A stretch of DNA of 39,648 nucleotides from Ruminococcoides intestinihominis (GTDB lineage: Bacteria > Bacillota > Clostridia > Oscillospirales > Acutalibacteraceae). The DNA lies in contig NZ_JBBMEY010000019.1 of NCBI RefSeq assembly GCF_040096285.1, forward strand, positions 1 to 39,648. The letters run 5' to 3'. The notes under the pieces were generated by a model. The model saw only the letters and a list, made by a program, of their open reading frames with translations, searched no databases and was not told the DNA's origin. Positions 1 to 8,261 of the stretch are shown piece by piece. Numbering within the stretch: the stretch's first letter is position 1; every line of letters starts with the position of its first letter. The position numbers and the translations under genes are program-made.

Positions 1-91
1 AGGAGGGAAAAACTATAAATTAGATGAATTAATCGGTTATTATCTAATTTATCTACATTACATAATCATCCCCACAAGCCCTAATTTGCAG
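1..91. repeat. Left copy of a terminal inverted repeat
   Basis: Positions 1-91 match the reverse complement of 39549-39639 at 89 of 91 bases. The first 77 bases are identical, and the mismatches are at 78 and 89. No transposase or other mobility gene lies next to either copy, so the repeat is more likely a multi-copy sequence at which the assembly stopped than the end of a complete mobile element. One frame (2-97, plus) is free of stops until TGA at 95-97 and could be the tail of a repeated gene. Confidence 0.85.
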
Positions 92-196
92 AAATGATTT
101 ATCTTCATATGCAGTAAATTTGAAAACCAAATTTATTTAAATTTATCTAACTAACATTAACCCACAGAAAATTAAAAATTTAATTTACAACTTTCC

Positions 197-225
197 TTGT
201 ATTTTCTATGAAAAAACAGTATAAT
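197..225 (+). promoter_or_regulatory. Predicted sigma-A promoter of the first gene
   Basis: A -35-like TTGTAT (197-202) is followed after 17 bases by a perfect TATAAT (220-225). The next gene starts at 271 behind GGAGG (259-263). An in-frame ATG at 208 lies between the two promoter boxes, so it should not be transcribed and is unlikely to be the start codon. Nothing else is seen between the terminal repeat and this promoter. Confidence 0.6.
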
Positions 226-270
226 GGTAATGTGTATATTAGTATATTGGATTTCTATGGAGGAAAATAT

Positions 271-1383
271 ATGATAAACAAGGGAACGAAAAGACTATTA
301 TCACTGGTTGCAATGGTGATAATTATGATTTCTACTACATTAATAACAGTTTCCGGAGACACAGTTAGAGATTATAAGATTCAGGAAATTGGACTGAAAA
401 TCAGCCTTCCTGCTTATATGAATGTTATTACAAGAGAAACATCAACTAATGATGAAGTTTATAAAAAGTACGGTACAAGTGGCAAGGATTTAACAGACCT
501 TGATATGTACCTTGTAGCTTATTCTGCAGATGCAACACAGACACTTACTGTTACTGTTACAGAGGATAAGAATAGTAAAAAAGTAAAAAACTACAACACT
601 TTAAGTGAAAGTCAGCTAAACACAATTAAAGATTCTTATCAAAAGAATGATGGTTGTGAAAGTTGTTCTATCGAAAATTACAACAATCTGGTTTATTTCA
701 CTTCTATGATTCAGTCAAAAATCAATAACAGTACTGATGCAGAGGTTACTTACTCAATGCAAGGTGATACATTGGTTGACGGTAAGTATTATCATTTTAA
801 CTTAGTTTCTGCTGATGGTGCAGTCAGTGATGACGATAAGGACCTTTTAACTTCTGTTCTTGAATCTGCAACATATGATAGTGAGAAAGGCTTTTGGGAT
901 GCTAACATTATTACATTTGTTTGTATTGTTGGTGGTGTCTTAGTATTACTGATTATCTTTATCATTATTATTAGTCACAGAAGAAAGAAAAAGTTAAGAA
1001 AAAGACTAAGAGAAATTGATGAAGAAATCCATAATAATGACAGAAAGAAAAACAGAGAAAGAGACAGAGCAAGAAAAAATCGCCATACTGCTACAGGTGC
1101 AAACAGACCTGATGCTTTCTTTGACGGTGTAGATGGCTATGAAACTTCTGAAAATATGGATAAAATCGAGAGAGATTTAATCCGTGAGGCTCATAGAAAT
1201 GTTGAGAACCTAACTGAAGAACCAAAGAACACTAGTACGGATAAAGTGGATTATAGTGATTTCTTTGAAGAATATGAGAATACTAAAAATAACAGAACTA
1301 GCCAAAGACCTCCTAGAAGAGATAATTCTAGAAGAAACAAGAAGAATAAACGCTCTAAGGGTAGTTCCAGAAGAAAATTTTAA
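271..1383 (+). CDS. Membrane protein of unknown function with basic cytoplasmic tail
   Basis: I do not recognise the family. The start at 271 follows GGAGG by 7 bases and gives 370 residues. An N-terminal hydrophobic segment (LLSLVAMVIIMISTTLITV, about residues 10-28) looks like a signal peptide or anchor. It is followed by an extracellular domain of about 180 residues beginning near ISLPAYMNVITRE, then a strong membrane helix near residue 215 (FVCIVGGVLVLLIIFIIII). The tail of about 130 residues is rich in Arg, Lys and Asn and ends in a basic low-complexity stretch that could contact nucleic acid, ribosomes or phospholipid heads. The stop is only two bases before the annotated GTG of pyrC, so the two are probably co-transcribed and perhaps translationally coupled. 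That is an odd partner for pyrimidine genes. Confidence 0.75.
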   Translation: MINKGTKRLLSLVAMVIIMISTTLITVSGDTVRDYKIQEIGLKISLPAYMNVITRETSTNDEVYKKYGTSGKDLTDLDMYLVAYSADATQTLTVTVTEDKNSKKVKNYNTLSESQLNTIKDSYQKNDGCESCSIENYNNLVYFTSMIQSKINNSTDAEVTYSMQGDTLVDGKYYHFNLVSADGAVSDDDKDLLTSVLESATYDSEKGFWDANIITFVCIVGGVLVLLIIFIIIISHRRKKKLRKRLREIDEEIHNNDRKKNRERDRARKNRHTATGANRPDAFFDGVDGYETSENMDKIERDLIREAHRNVENLTEEPKNTSTDKVDYSDFFEEYENTKNNRTSQRPPRRDNSRRNKKNKRSKGSSRRKF

Positions 1384-1385
1384 GG

Positions 1386-2663
1386 GTGATTTTTATTAAC
1401 AGATTGATTATCGAGAATGTTCGTATCATTTCTCCGGAAGAACAAAGAGATGAGGTTACTAACCTATACATTAATGATGGTAGAATAGCAGAGCCATTTA
1501 GAAAAACAGAACAAGACACAGTAATTGACGGTACAGGTCTTGTGGCAATGCCGGGTCTTGTTGACCTACATGTTCATCTTCGTGATCCCGGTCAAGAAGA
1601 AAAGGAAGATATTATTACCGGTACTAATGCAGCAGCAGCCGGTGGTGTTACCAGCTTACTATGTATGCCAAACACTAACCCAACAATTGATAATGCCGGT
1701 GTAATCAGCTACATTAAAGAAAAAGCAAAGAACTGTAAGTCAAGAGTTTATATTGCCGGTTCAATTACAATGGGTCTTGAGGGTAAAGAACCTACTGACC
1801 TAAAAGCACTTAGAAAAGCCGGTGCTATCGGTCTTTCTGATGACGGCAGACCTGTACTTGACCCTGAAATTATGGCAGAAGCTATGAAGAAAGCTCCTGA
1901 ACTTGGTATGACAGTTGTTGCTCATTGTGAAGACCTTGAACTTGCTGACGGTGGCAAGATTAATAAAGGCAAAATGTCCGAAAAGCTAGGCATTAAGGGT
2001 ATTCCTGCCGAAGCTGAGGATAAAGGTACAAAGAGAGAAATTAACTTAGCTAAAGAGAATAATGTACCGGTTCATATTTGTCATGTAAGTACAAAGACTT
2101 CTGTACAAATGATTAGAGAGGCTAAGGAAGATGGTGTTAAAGTTACTGCCGAAACTGCACCACATTACTTTACTTTAACAGAAGATGTTCTTGAGAAAAG
2201 GGATGCCGACTACAGAATGAACCCACCTCTAAGAACAGAAGAAGATAGATTAGCAATTATAGAAGGTCTTGCTGACGGTACACTTGATTGTATTGCAACA
2301 GACCATGCACCTCATACAGAAGAGGATAAAAAAGATTTTGAAAAAGCACCTAATGGTTCTATCGGTATGGAAACTTCATTAGCAGCAGCACTAACTGTGC
2401 TATACCATAATGGAGACTTTTCTCTACTTGATATTGCAAAATTAATGAGTACAACACCTGCAAAAATCCTAAAAATCAATGCCGGTTCTCTAAAGACAGG
2501 TGCTTTGGCTGATATTGCTCTTGTAGATGTTGATAAGGAATGGATTGTTGACAGAGATAAGCTACATGGCAAAAGCAAGAATACACCTTTCAAAGGTATG
2601 AAAATGAAAGGTAAGGTTGTAAAGACTATCTTTGAAGGCAAGGTAGTTTTTGAAGAAGACTAA
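1386..2663 (+). CDS. pyrC: Dihydroorotase (class I)
   Basis: PyrC catalyses the reversible cyclisation of carbamoyl-aspartate to dihydroorotate in de novo pyrimidine synthesis. The zinc-binding signature DLHVHLRDPG is near residues 60-69. Further metal and substrate motifs follow in the usual order: DDGRPVLD, VVAHCED, VHICHVST, ETAPHYF and ATDHAPH. The length of 425 residues is normal. The start is uncertain. GTG at 1386 sits two bases after the upstream stop and has no clear ribosome site; TTG at 1404 would give MIIENVRIIS, which fits the family better, with GGGTGAT (1384-1390) 13 bases upstream. pyrE and pyrF follow, so this is a partial pyr cluster; pyrB, pyrD and carAB are absent from the window. 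Confidence 0.95.
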   Translation: MIFINRLIIENVRIISPEEQRDEVTNLYINDGRIAEPFRKTEQDTVIDGTGLVAMPGLVDLHVHLRDPGQEEKEDIITGTNAAAAGGVTSLLCMPNTNPTIDNAGVISYIKEKAKNCKSRVYIAGSITMGLEGKEPTDLKALRKAGAIGLSDDGRPVLDPEIMAEAMKKAPELGMTVVAHCEDLELADGGKINKGKMSEKLGIKGIPAEAEDKGTKREINLAKENNVPVHICHVSTKTSVQMIREAKEDGVKVTAETAPHYFTLTEDVLEKRDADYRMNPPLRTEEDRLAIIEGLADGTLDCIATDHAPHTEEDKKDFEKAPNGSIGMETSLAAALTVLYHNGDFSLLDIAKLMSTTPAKILKINAGSLKTGALADIALVDVDKEWIVDRDKLHGKSKNTPFKGMKMKGKVVKTIFEGKVVFEED

Positions 2664-2729
2664 TTGAATAATTAGTTTCATATAAATTAGTTATTAATAA
2701 GTTTAAAATATATAAAAAGGAGTAAAAAA

Positions 2730-3395
2730 ATGGGTAATGGACTTACTTACAAAGAAGAATTTATTAAATTTATGGTAAATGGTGGTATTCTTCGTTTCGG
2801 GGAATTCACTCTAAAGAGTGGTAGATTGTCGCCATATTTCATCAATACAGGCAACTACAAGTCTGGCTCTCAGATTTCCAAACTTGGTGAATTCTATGCT
2901 GAATGTATTATGGATAACAACATTAAGGGTGACGCTATCTTTGGTCCAGCCTATAAGGGTATTCCTCTTGCAATTGCAACAGGCATTATCCTTAACAACA
3001 AATTCGGTGTTGATATGAACTATTGCTTTGATAGAAAAGAAGTCAAGGATCACGGTGAAGGTGGTATGATTATCGGCTATCAGTTCGGCGAAAATGATAC
3101 ACTTGTATTTGTTGATGATGTTATTACTTCCGGTAAAGCACTAAGAGAGTCAATGGAAAAAATCAAGGGTATCTGTAACGCAAATGTTAAGGATATGGTT
3201 ATTTCTGTTGATAGAATGGAAATAGGTAAGGGTGGCAAGAAGTCTGCCGTTCAAGAAGTGGAAGAAGAATTTGGTATCAAAGTTCACTCTGTAGTTACAA
3301 TGGACGATATTATTAAAGCTATTGAAGATGGTGTTGTTGAAGGTAAAGAACACCTAGACGCTATGAAGAAGTACAGAGAAACTTATGGTGTTTAA
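2730..3395 (+). CDS. pyrE: Orotate phosphoribosyltransferase
   Basis: PyrE joins orotate and PRPP to form orotidine 5'-phosphate. The protein has 221 residues and carries the type I phosphoribosyltransferase PRPP loop TLVFVDDVITSGKALRES near residues 129-146. The N-terminal stretch RFGEFTLKSGRLSPYFINTG is the orotate-binding hood region typical of PyrE, and FGPAYKGIPLA is the conserved PPi loop. A clear AAAAGGAG ribosome site precedes the ATG. It lies 66 bases after pyrC and 15 before pyrF, consistent with one transcript; no terminator-like hairpin was noticed in the 66-base gap. Confidence 0.95.
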   Translation: MGNGLTYKEEFIKFMVNGGILRFGEFTLKSGRLSPYFINTGNYKSGSQISKLGEFYAECIMDNNIKGDAIFGPAYKGIPLAIATGIILNNKFGVDMNYCFDRKEVKDHGEGGMIIGYQFGENDTLVFVDDVITSGKALRESMEKIKGICNANVKDMVISVDRMEIGKGGKKSAVQEVEEEFGIKVHSVVTMDDIIKAIEDGVVEGKEHLDAMKKYRETYGV

Positions 3396-3410
3396 GAAGG
3401 AGAATTTATT

Positions 3411-4349
3411 ATGTCATTTGATAGATTAATTGAGAAAATTGTAGAAAAGCAAAACCCAACTGTTGCAGGTCTTGACCCTAAGCTGGCTTACATTCCTGAA
3501 TATATTAAGGAAGAGTCATTCAAAAAGTATGGCAAGACACTTGAGGGTGCTGCTGATGCTATTCTTACATATAACAAAGGCTTAATTGATGAACTTTATG
3601 ATATTGTTCCGGCAGTAAAGCCACAATGTGCATATTATGAAATGTACGGTTGGTACGGTGTAAGAGCTTTGGCAGAAACTATTAAGTATGCTAAGTCAAA
3701 GGGTATGTTTGTTATTACAGACGGTAAGAGAAACGATATTGGTACAACTATGGAAGCATATGCTGTTGCTCACCTTGGTGAAACTGATATTGACGGTGAA
3801 AAGGAAGAAGCTTTTGGTGGCGATGCATTAACAGTAAACGGCTACCTAGGTTCTGACGGTATTAACCCTCTAATAACAATTTGTGAAGAAAAGGATAAAG
3901 GCATCTTTGTTCTAGTTAAAACATCTAACCCATCATCAGGTGAATTACAGAACCTTGAATTTAGAGGTGAAGAAACAGTTTACCTACATATGGGCAGAAT
4001 GTGCGAAGATTGGGGCAAAAAGGTAGTTGGCAAGTACGGTTACAGTGGTGTAGGCGCAGTTGTAGGTGCAACATATCCTGAAATGCTAACTGAACTAAGA
4101 GGCGAACTTCCTAAGACATTCTTCCTAGTACCTGGTTACGGTGCTCAGGGTGGTGGTGCTAATGACTGTAAGGGTGCATTTGACCAAAACGGTATTGGTG
4201 CTATTGTTAACTCATCAAGAGGCATTATGTGTGCATGGCAGAAGATTGAAGGTCTTGATGAAAAGGATTACGCTAAGGCTGCAAGACAGGAAGCTATCCG
4301 TATGAGAGATGACCTAAAGTCTGTTATTGGTGAAATGAAGTTAAAGTAA
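3411..4349 (+). CDS. pyrF: Orotidine 5'-phosphate decarboxylase (long, group 2 type)
   Basis: PyrF decarboxylates OMP to UMP, the last step of UMP synthesis. The catalytic motif DGKRNDIGTT (near residues 104-113) corresponds to the family DxKxxDI signature. The 312-residue length and the C-terminal block FFLVPGYGAQGGGANDC followed by NSSRGIMCAW are typical of the longer PyrF group found in clostridia, actinobacteria and many proteobacteria. The ATG follows AAGGAG closely, 15 bases after pyrE. No convincing intrinsic terminator follows; serC has its own promoters downstream. Confidence 0.95.
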   Translation: MSFDRLIEKIVEKQNPTVAGLDPKLAYIPEYIKEESFKKYGKTLEGAADAILTYNKGLIDELYDIVPAVKPQCAYYEMYGWYGVRALAETIKYAKSKGMFVITDGKRNDIGTTMEAYAVAHLGETDIDGEKEEAFGGDALTVNGYLGSDGINPLITICEEKDKGIFVLVKTSNPSSGELQNLEFRGEETVYLHMGRMCEDWGKKVVGKYGYSGVGAVVGATYPEMLTELRGELPKTFFLVPGYGAQGGGANDCKGAFDQNGIGAIVNSSRGIMCAWQKIEGLDEKDYAKAARQEAIRMRDDLKSVIGEMKLK

Positions 4350-4425
4350 TTTTTACAGGTTAACCTTGTTCACAAAAAGTTTACTGTTGTATAATGGTTT
4401 ATACATTATGTAAAAAGTTAATTTG

Positions 4426-4454
4426 TTGACTTTAAGATGTTAAAGTAATATAAT
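4426..4454 (+). promoter_or_regulatory. Predicted promoter of serC-serA
   Basis: TTGACT (4426-4431) and TATAAT (4449-4454) are separated by 17 bases, a near-consensus sigma-A promoter. A weaker possible upstream promoter uses TTGTTC (4366-4371) and TATAAT (4390-4395) with an 18-base spacer. A small hairpin CGAC/GTCG lies downstream in the leader. No T-box, SAM or other known riboswitch signature was recognised in 4350-4532. Confidence 0.65.
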
Positions 4455-4532
4455 TTTATTAGTGATTTATGAGTATAATCGACTTAACTGTCGGTTTGAA
4501 ATATTTTGATATTAGATAAGGAGATTTTTAAA

Positions 4533-5618
4533 ATGTCAAGAGTCTATAATTTTTCAGCAGGTCCATCAATGTTACCTGAACCGGTTTTAAAGAAAGCAGC
4601 AGATGAAATGCTAGATTATCAGGGTTGTGGTCAGTCCGTAATGGAAATGTCACACAGAAGTAAGCAGTTTGATGGTATCATCAAGGATTGCGAAGCATTA
4701 CTAAGAGAAGTAATGAATATTCCTGATAACTACAAGGTTCTATTCCTACAGGGTGGTTGTTCTTCACAGTTTGCTATGGTTCCAATGAACCTAATGAACA
4801 AGAACCACAAGGCTGACTATGTTATCACAGGTCAGTGGGCTAAGAAAGCTGCTAAAGAAGCTGCTAGATATGGTGAAGTTAATATTGTTGCATCTTCCGA
4901 AGACAAGACTTTCACATATATTCCTAAGCTAGACAAATCAACATTCTCTAAGGATGCTGACTATTTCTATATTTGTATGAACAATACAATTTACGGTACT
5001 GTTTATCACGAACTACCTGACACAGGTGATATTCCACTTGTAGCTGATATTTCTTCTTGTATTATGAGTGAACCAATTGATGTTAGCAAGTTTGGTTGCC
5101 TAATTGCAGGTGCTCAGAAGAACCTTGCTCCTGCAGGTCTAACAATCGTTATTATTCGTGAAGACCTAATCGGCAATGCTATGGATATTACTCCAACAAT
5201 GTTTAACTACAAGACTCATGCAGATGCAAATTCTCTATTCAATACACCTCCATGCTGGACAATTTATGTTGCAAAGCTAGTTCTTGAATGGATTAAGAAC
5301 GAAGTTGGTGGCCTAGATAAGATGAAAGAACTTAACGAAAAGAAAGCTAAGGTTCTTTATGACTTCCTAGATAACTCAAAGCTATTTAAGGGTACAGTAG
5401 TTAAGGAAGACAGAAGCCTTATGAATGTTCCTTTCGTTACAGGTGACAAGGATATGGATGCTAAGTTTGTTGAAGAAGCAACTAAAGCAGGTTTCGTTAA
5501 CATTAAGGGTCACCGTACAGTTGGTGGTATGAGAGCTTCTATCTACAATGCTATGCCATATGAAGGCGTTGAAAAGCTAGTAGAATTTATGAAGAAGTTT
5601 GAAGAAGAAAACGCTTAA
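4533..5618 (+). CDS. serC: Phosphoserine aminotransferase
   Basis: SerC transaminates 3-phosphohydroxypyruvate to phosphoserine using PLP and glutamate, the second step of serine synthesis. The N-terminus RVYNFSAGPSMLPEPVL is diagnostic. The GCSSQFAMVPMNL block binds the phosphate of PLP, and IAGAQKNLAPAGL holds the Schiff-base lysine. The 361-residue length is normal. The ATG at 4533 is 9 bases after AAGGAG (4518-4523); an upstream ATG at 4506 lacks a ribosome site and would add nine residues foreign to the family. serA follows after 31 bases on the same strand, so the two form a serine operon; a serB was not found here. Confidence 0.96.
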   Translation: MSRVYNFSAGPSMLPEPVLKKAADEMLDYQGCGQSVMEMSHRSKQFDGIIKDCEALLREVMNIPDNYKVLFLQGGCSSQFAMVPMNLMNKNHKADYVITGQWAKKAAKEAARYGEVNIVASSEDKTFTYIPKLDKSTFSKDADYFYICMNNTIYGTVYHELPDTGDIPLVADISSCIMSEPIDVSKFGCLIAGAQKNLAPAGLTIVIIREDLIGNAMDITPTMFNYKTHADANSLFNTPPCWTIYVAKLVLEWIKNEVGGLDKMKELNEKKAKVLYDFLDNSKLFKGTVVKEDRSLMNVPFVTGDKDMDAKFVEEATKAGFVNIKGHRTVGGMRASIYNAMPYEGVEKLVEFMKKFEEENA

Positions 5619-5649
5619 TCAAATCTATTTATTGTGAGGAGAATTACTG

Positions 5650-6768
5650 ATGTACAATGTACTAACTTTAAATAAAATCGCTAAGTGTGGTACAGACATT
5701 CTTGGCGATAACTATAAAGTTTCTGATAATGAAACAAATCCTGTTGCTGTTCTTGTTCGTTCAGCATCAATGCACGAAATGGAAATGCCTGAGAGCCTGC
5801 TTGCTATTGCAAGAGCAGGTGCAGGTGTTAACAACATTCCTATTAAGGATTGTGCAGAAAAGGGTATCGTAGTATTTAACTCACCGGGTGCTAATGCTAA
5901 CGCAGTTAAGGAACTTGTTGTTGCAGGTCTGTTAATGTCATCAAGAAAGATTGTTAACGGTATTGAATGGGCTAAGACTCTAAAAGGCAACGGCGATCAG
6001 GTTGGCAAAATGGTTGAAAAAGGTAAGTCAAACTTTGCCGGTCCTGAAATTATGGGCAAAACACTGGGTGTTATCGGTCTTGGTGCTATCGGTATCAAGG
6101 TTGCAAATGTAGCTTCAGCTTTAGGTATGAAGGTTGTTGGTTGCGACCCATTCCTAAATGAAGCTAATAAGGCTAAGTTAGTTGACTGCAAGATTGTTGA
6201 AACTAACGATGAAGTTTATGCAGAAGCTGACTATATCACAGTTCATGTTCCTCTAAATGACAGTACTCGTGGTATGATTAATAAAGAAACAATCAGTAAG
6301 ATGAAGGACGGTGTAAGAGTTCTTAACTACAGCCGTGACGGTCTTGTAAATTCAACAGATATTCTTGATGCACTAAAGAGTGACAAGATGAGTGCTTATG
6401 TAACTGACTTTGCTACTGATGATATTCTTGGTGAAGATGGTGTTATTGCAATGCCTCACCTAGGTGCTTCAACTCCTGAAAGTGAAGACAACTGTGCTGT
6501 TATGGCTGCAACAGAAGTTAAGGATTACCTAGAAAACGGTAATATTGTAAACTCTGTAAACCTACCTTGCCTATCAAAGGATAAGACAGGTGGCACAAGA
6601 GTATGTGTAATCGCTAAAGCTGATGCTGATACAGATGCTATTGTAAAGGCAACAGGTTCTGATGACTTTGCAACTGCTACAAGAGGTGACTTTAGCTACA
6701 CAATTATTGATAATGCTACAAACACAGATGTTAATGTTGATGGTGTTATCAAGGTAAGAAGTTTGTAA
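5650..6768 (+). CDS. serA: D-3-phosphoglycerate dehydrogenase, short form
   Basis: SerA oxidises 3-phosphoglycerate with NAD+ as the first step of serine synthesis, matching its place after serC. The Rossmann motif GLGAIGIKVA sits in the middle, and the catalytic-region motif PHLGASTPESEDNCA contains the active-site His. The substrate-binding Arg is in NYSRDGLV, where many family members have ARGG. In the region where the classic E of the Arg-Glu-His triad is expected the sequence reads TDFATDDIL, so an Asp may substitute. The 372 residues include only a short C-terminal part of about 65 residues ending in NVDGVIKVRSL, which resembles the end of an ACT domain, so feedback control by serine may differ from long forms. 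GAGGAG precedes the ATG. Confidence 0.92.
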   Translation: MYNVLTLNKIAKCGTDILGDNYKVSDNETNPVAVLVRSASMHEMEMPESLLAIARAGAGVNNIPIKDCAEKGIVVFNSPGANANAVKELVVAGLLMSSRKIVNGIEWAKTLKGNGDQVGKMVEKGKSNFAGPEIMGKTLGVIGLGAIGIKVANVASALGMKVVGCDPFLNEANKAKLVDCKIVETNDEVYAEADYITVHVPLNDSTRGMINKETISKMKDGVRVLNYSRDGLVNSTDILDALKSDKMSAYVTDFATDDILGEDGVIAMPHLGASTPESEDNCAVMAATEVKDYLENGNIVNSVNLPCLSKDKTGGTRVCVIAKADADTDAIVKATGSDDFATATRGDFSYTIIDNATNTDVNVDGVIKVRSL

Positions 6769-6804
6769 TTTTTAGATTAATATTATTAAAAGGAGGCCAA
6801 AACA

Positions 6805-8190
6805 ATGAGAAGAGTGGTTTCAATACTTTTAGCAGTTCTAATGCTAACTGCTATGGGTACAGTGGCAGTTACATCAGCAAGTGCTGAAGAAACTGCAACA
6901 GTTAACGGTGTAGTTGCTAATGTTGGCGACACAGTTACTATTGATTACTTCGTAAAGTCCGACTGTATTTGGGAAGATTTCCAGGGCCATGTAACATATG
7001 ATTATGACGGACTACAGCTTGAAAGCTTTGAAATGCCGGATGTAAAAACAGGTATTATGACTAACACTCTTAACAAAGGTTTAGTATATTATACAGGTGT
7101 TGACATTAACAGTAACTACAAGTTCTATAACGAAGTAAACTTCTACAGAATTAAGTTTACAGTTCGTCAGACCGGTAACTATGTAGTTAATAATGTTTGG
7201 GTAGTTGCTGACGGTAACAATGTTGATATGATTGTTGATGATGGCGTTATTCTTAACCCAGCAAGACTAATCACTCGTGAAGTTGTTACAGCTACTCCAA
7301 AGCCAACAGAAACAACAACTACTACAACTGTTCCAAAGACATCAAACAATACTGAGCCATCTTCAACTACTCCAACAGTTACATCTTCAACACCATCACC
7401 ATCAACTCCTGTTGCAGTAAGTGGTGTTGCACTAAATAAGAAAGTTGCTACAGTTAATGTTGGCAAGAATGTTACAGTAAAAGCTACAGTAACTCCTGCA
7501 AATGCAGATAATAAGACTCTAGCTTGGACATCTTCTAACACAAAGATTGCTACTGTATCAAACGGTGTAGTTAAGGGTGTTAAGGCAGGTAGAGTTATAA
7601 TTACTGCTAAGACAATTGATGGTTCAAACATTTCTGCAAAATGTACAGTAACAGTTAAGCAACCTGTAACAAGAATTTCTCTATCAAAGAAAGCAACAAT
7701 GTATACAGGTAAGAAATTAACTCTTAAGACTAAGGTTAACCCGGCTAATGCTTCTAACAAGGCATTAACATGGAAATCATCTAACACTAAGATTGCTAAG
7801 GTTGCTTCTAACGGTGTAGTTACAGGCGTTAAGGCAGGTACAGTTAAGATTACTGCAACTGCAAAGGACGGTAGCAGAAAGTCTGCAACATGTACAGTAA
7901 CAGTTCGTCAGTCAGTATCTAAGATTACTCTAAGCAAGACAAATGTTGTTCTTCCTAAGAAAGGTTCTTCTTACAAAGTAAGAGTAACAGTTGCTCCTAA
8001 GAACGCTTACAATAAGAATGTTGCAGTTAAGTCTGCTAAAACAAAGGTTGCTAAGGTTTCTGCTTCAACAGTTAAGTCCGGTAAGACAGTTAAGATTACT
8101 GCTGTAAAGAAGGGTAAAACTAAGGTTGTATTTACTGCTAAAGACGGTAGCAAGAAGTCTGCTACTTGTAAGGTAACAGTTAAAAAATAA
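6805..8190 (+). CDS. Secreted protein: possible cohesin-like domain plus three Big_2 repeats
   Basis: A 461-residue secreted protein behind a strong AAAGGAGG site. Residues 1-27 form a signal peptide ending in ASA. Residues about 30-150 form a beta-rich domain with the pattern NVGDTVTIDYFV, a YDYDGLQLESFEMP strand pair and YRIKFTVRQTGNY, which resembles cohesin modules (VGDxVxVxV, xYDxxxLE, FxV) but is not a certain match. A Thr/Pro/Ser linker (about 155-205) leads into three bacterial Ig-like Big_2 repeats with the hallmark WTSSNTKIATVSNGVVKGVKAG and its variants; the third is more diverged. There is no sorting signal or membrane anchor at the C-terminus, so Lys-rich Big_2 repeats may hold it to the wall non-covalently. 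If the N-terminal domain is a cohesin it could receive a dockerin such as that of the pullulanase at 27935. Confidence 0.7.
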   Translation: MRRVVSILLAVLMLTAMGTVAVTSASAEETATVNGVVANVGDTVTIDYFVKSDCIWEDFQGHVTYDYDGLQLESFEMPDVKTGIMTNTLNKGLVYYTGVDINSNYKFYNEVNFYRIKFTVRQTGNYVVNNVWVVADGNNVDMIVDDGVILNPARLITREVVTATPKPTETTTTTTVPKTSNNTEPSSTTPTVTSSTPSPSTPVAVSGVALNKKVATVNVGKNVTVKATVTPANADNKTLAWTSSNTKIATVSNGVVKGVKAGRVIITAKTIDGSNISAKCTVTVKQPVTRISLSKKATMYTGKKLTLKTKVNPANASNKALTWKSSNTKIAKVASNGVVTGVKAGTVKITATAKDGSRKSATCTVTVRQSVSKITLSKTNVVLPKKGSSYKVRVTVAPKNAYNKNVAVKSAKTKVAKVSASTVKSGKTVKITAVKKGKTKVVFTAKDGSKKSATCKVTVKK

Positions 8191-8219
8191 TAATAATTAA
8201 TCTAAAAAATAATTAGCTA

Positions 8220-8253
8220 AAAGCCCTATTCATTGCGAATAGGGCTTTGTTTT
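8220..8253. terminator. Bidirectional intrinsic terminator
   Basis: A 12-bp stem AAAGCCCTATTC (8220-8231) and GAATAGGGCTTT (8237-8248) has a 5-base loop and is followed by a T-rich tract. It lies between the convergent Big_2 protein and GH3 genes and can serve both strands. Confidence 0.85.
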
Positions 8254-8261
8254 GTAATTAA

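Noticed and set aside
208..270. Upstream ATG extending the first membrane protein
   Set aside because: It lies between the -35 and -10 boxes of the predicted promoter and has no ribosome site; ATG 271 follows GGAGG.
1384..1404. PyrR-type attenuator before pyrC
   Set aside because: There is no room between the upstream gene and pyrC for a leader with terminator and anti-terminator.
4350..4532. Possible T-box or serine-responsive leader before serC
   Set aside because: No T-box sequence, specifier loop or terminator/antiterminator pair was found; the short hairpin seen is too small.
7179..7787. 202-codon open frame antisense to the Big_2 gene
   Set aside because: It mirrors Val/Thr-rich codons of the real gene, lacks a ribosome site and has no recognisable domain.
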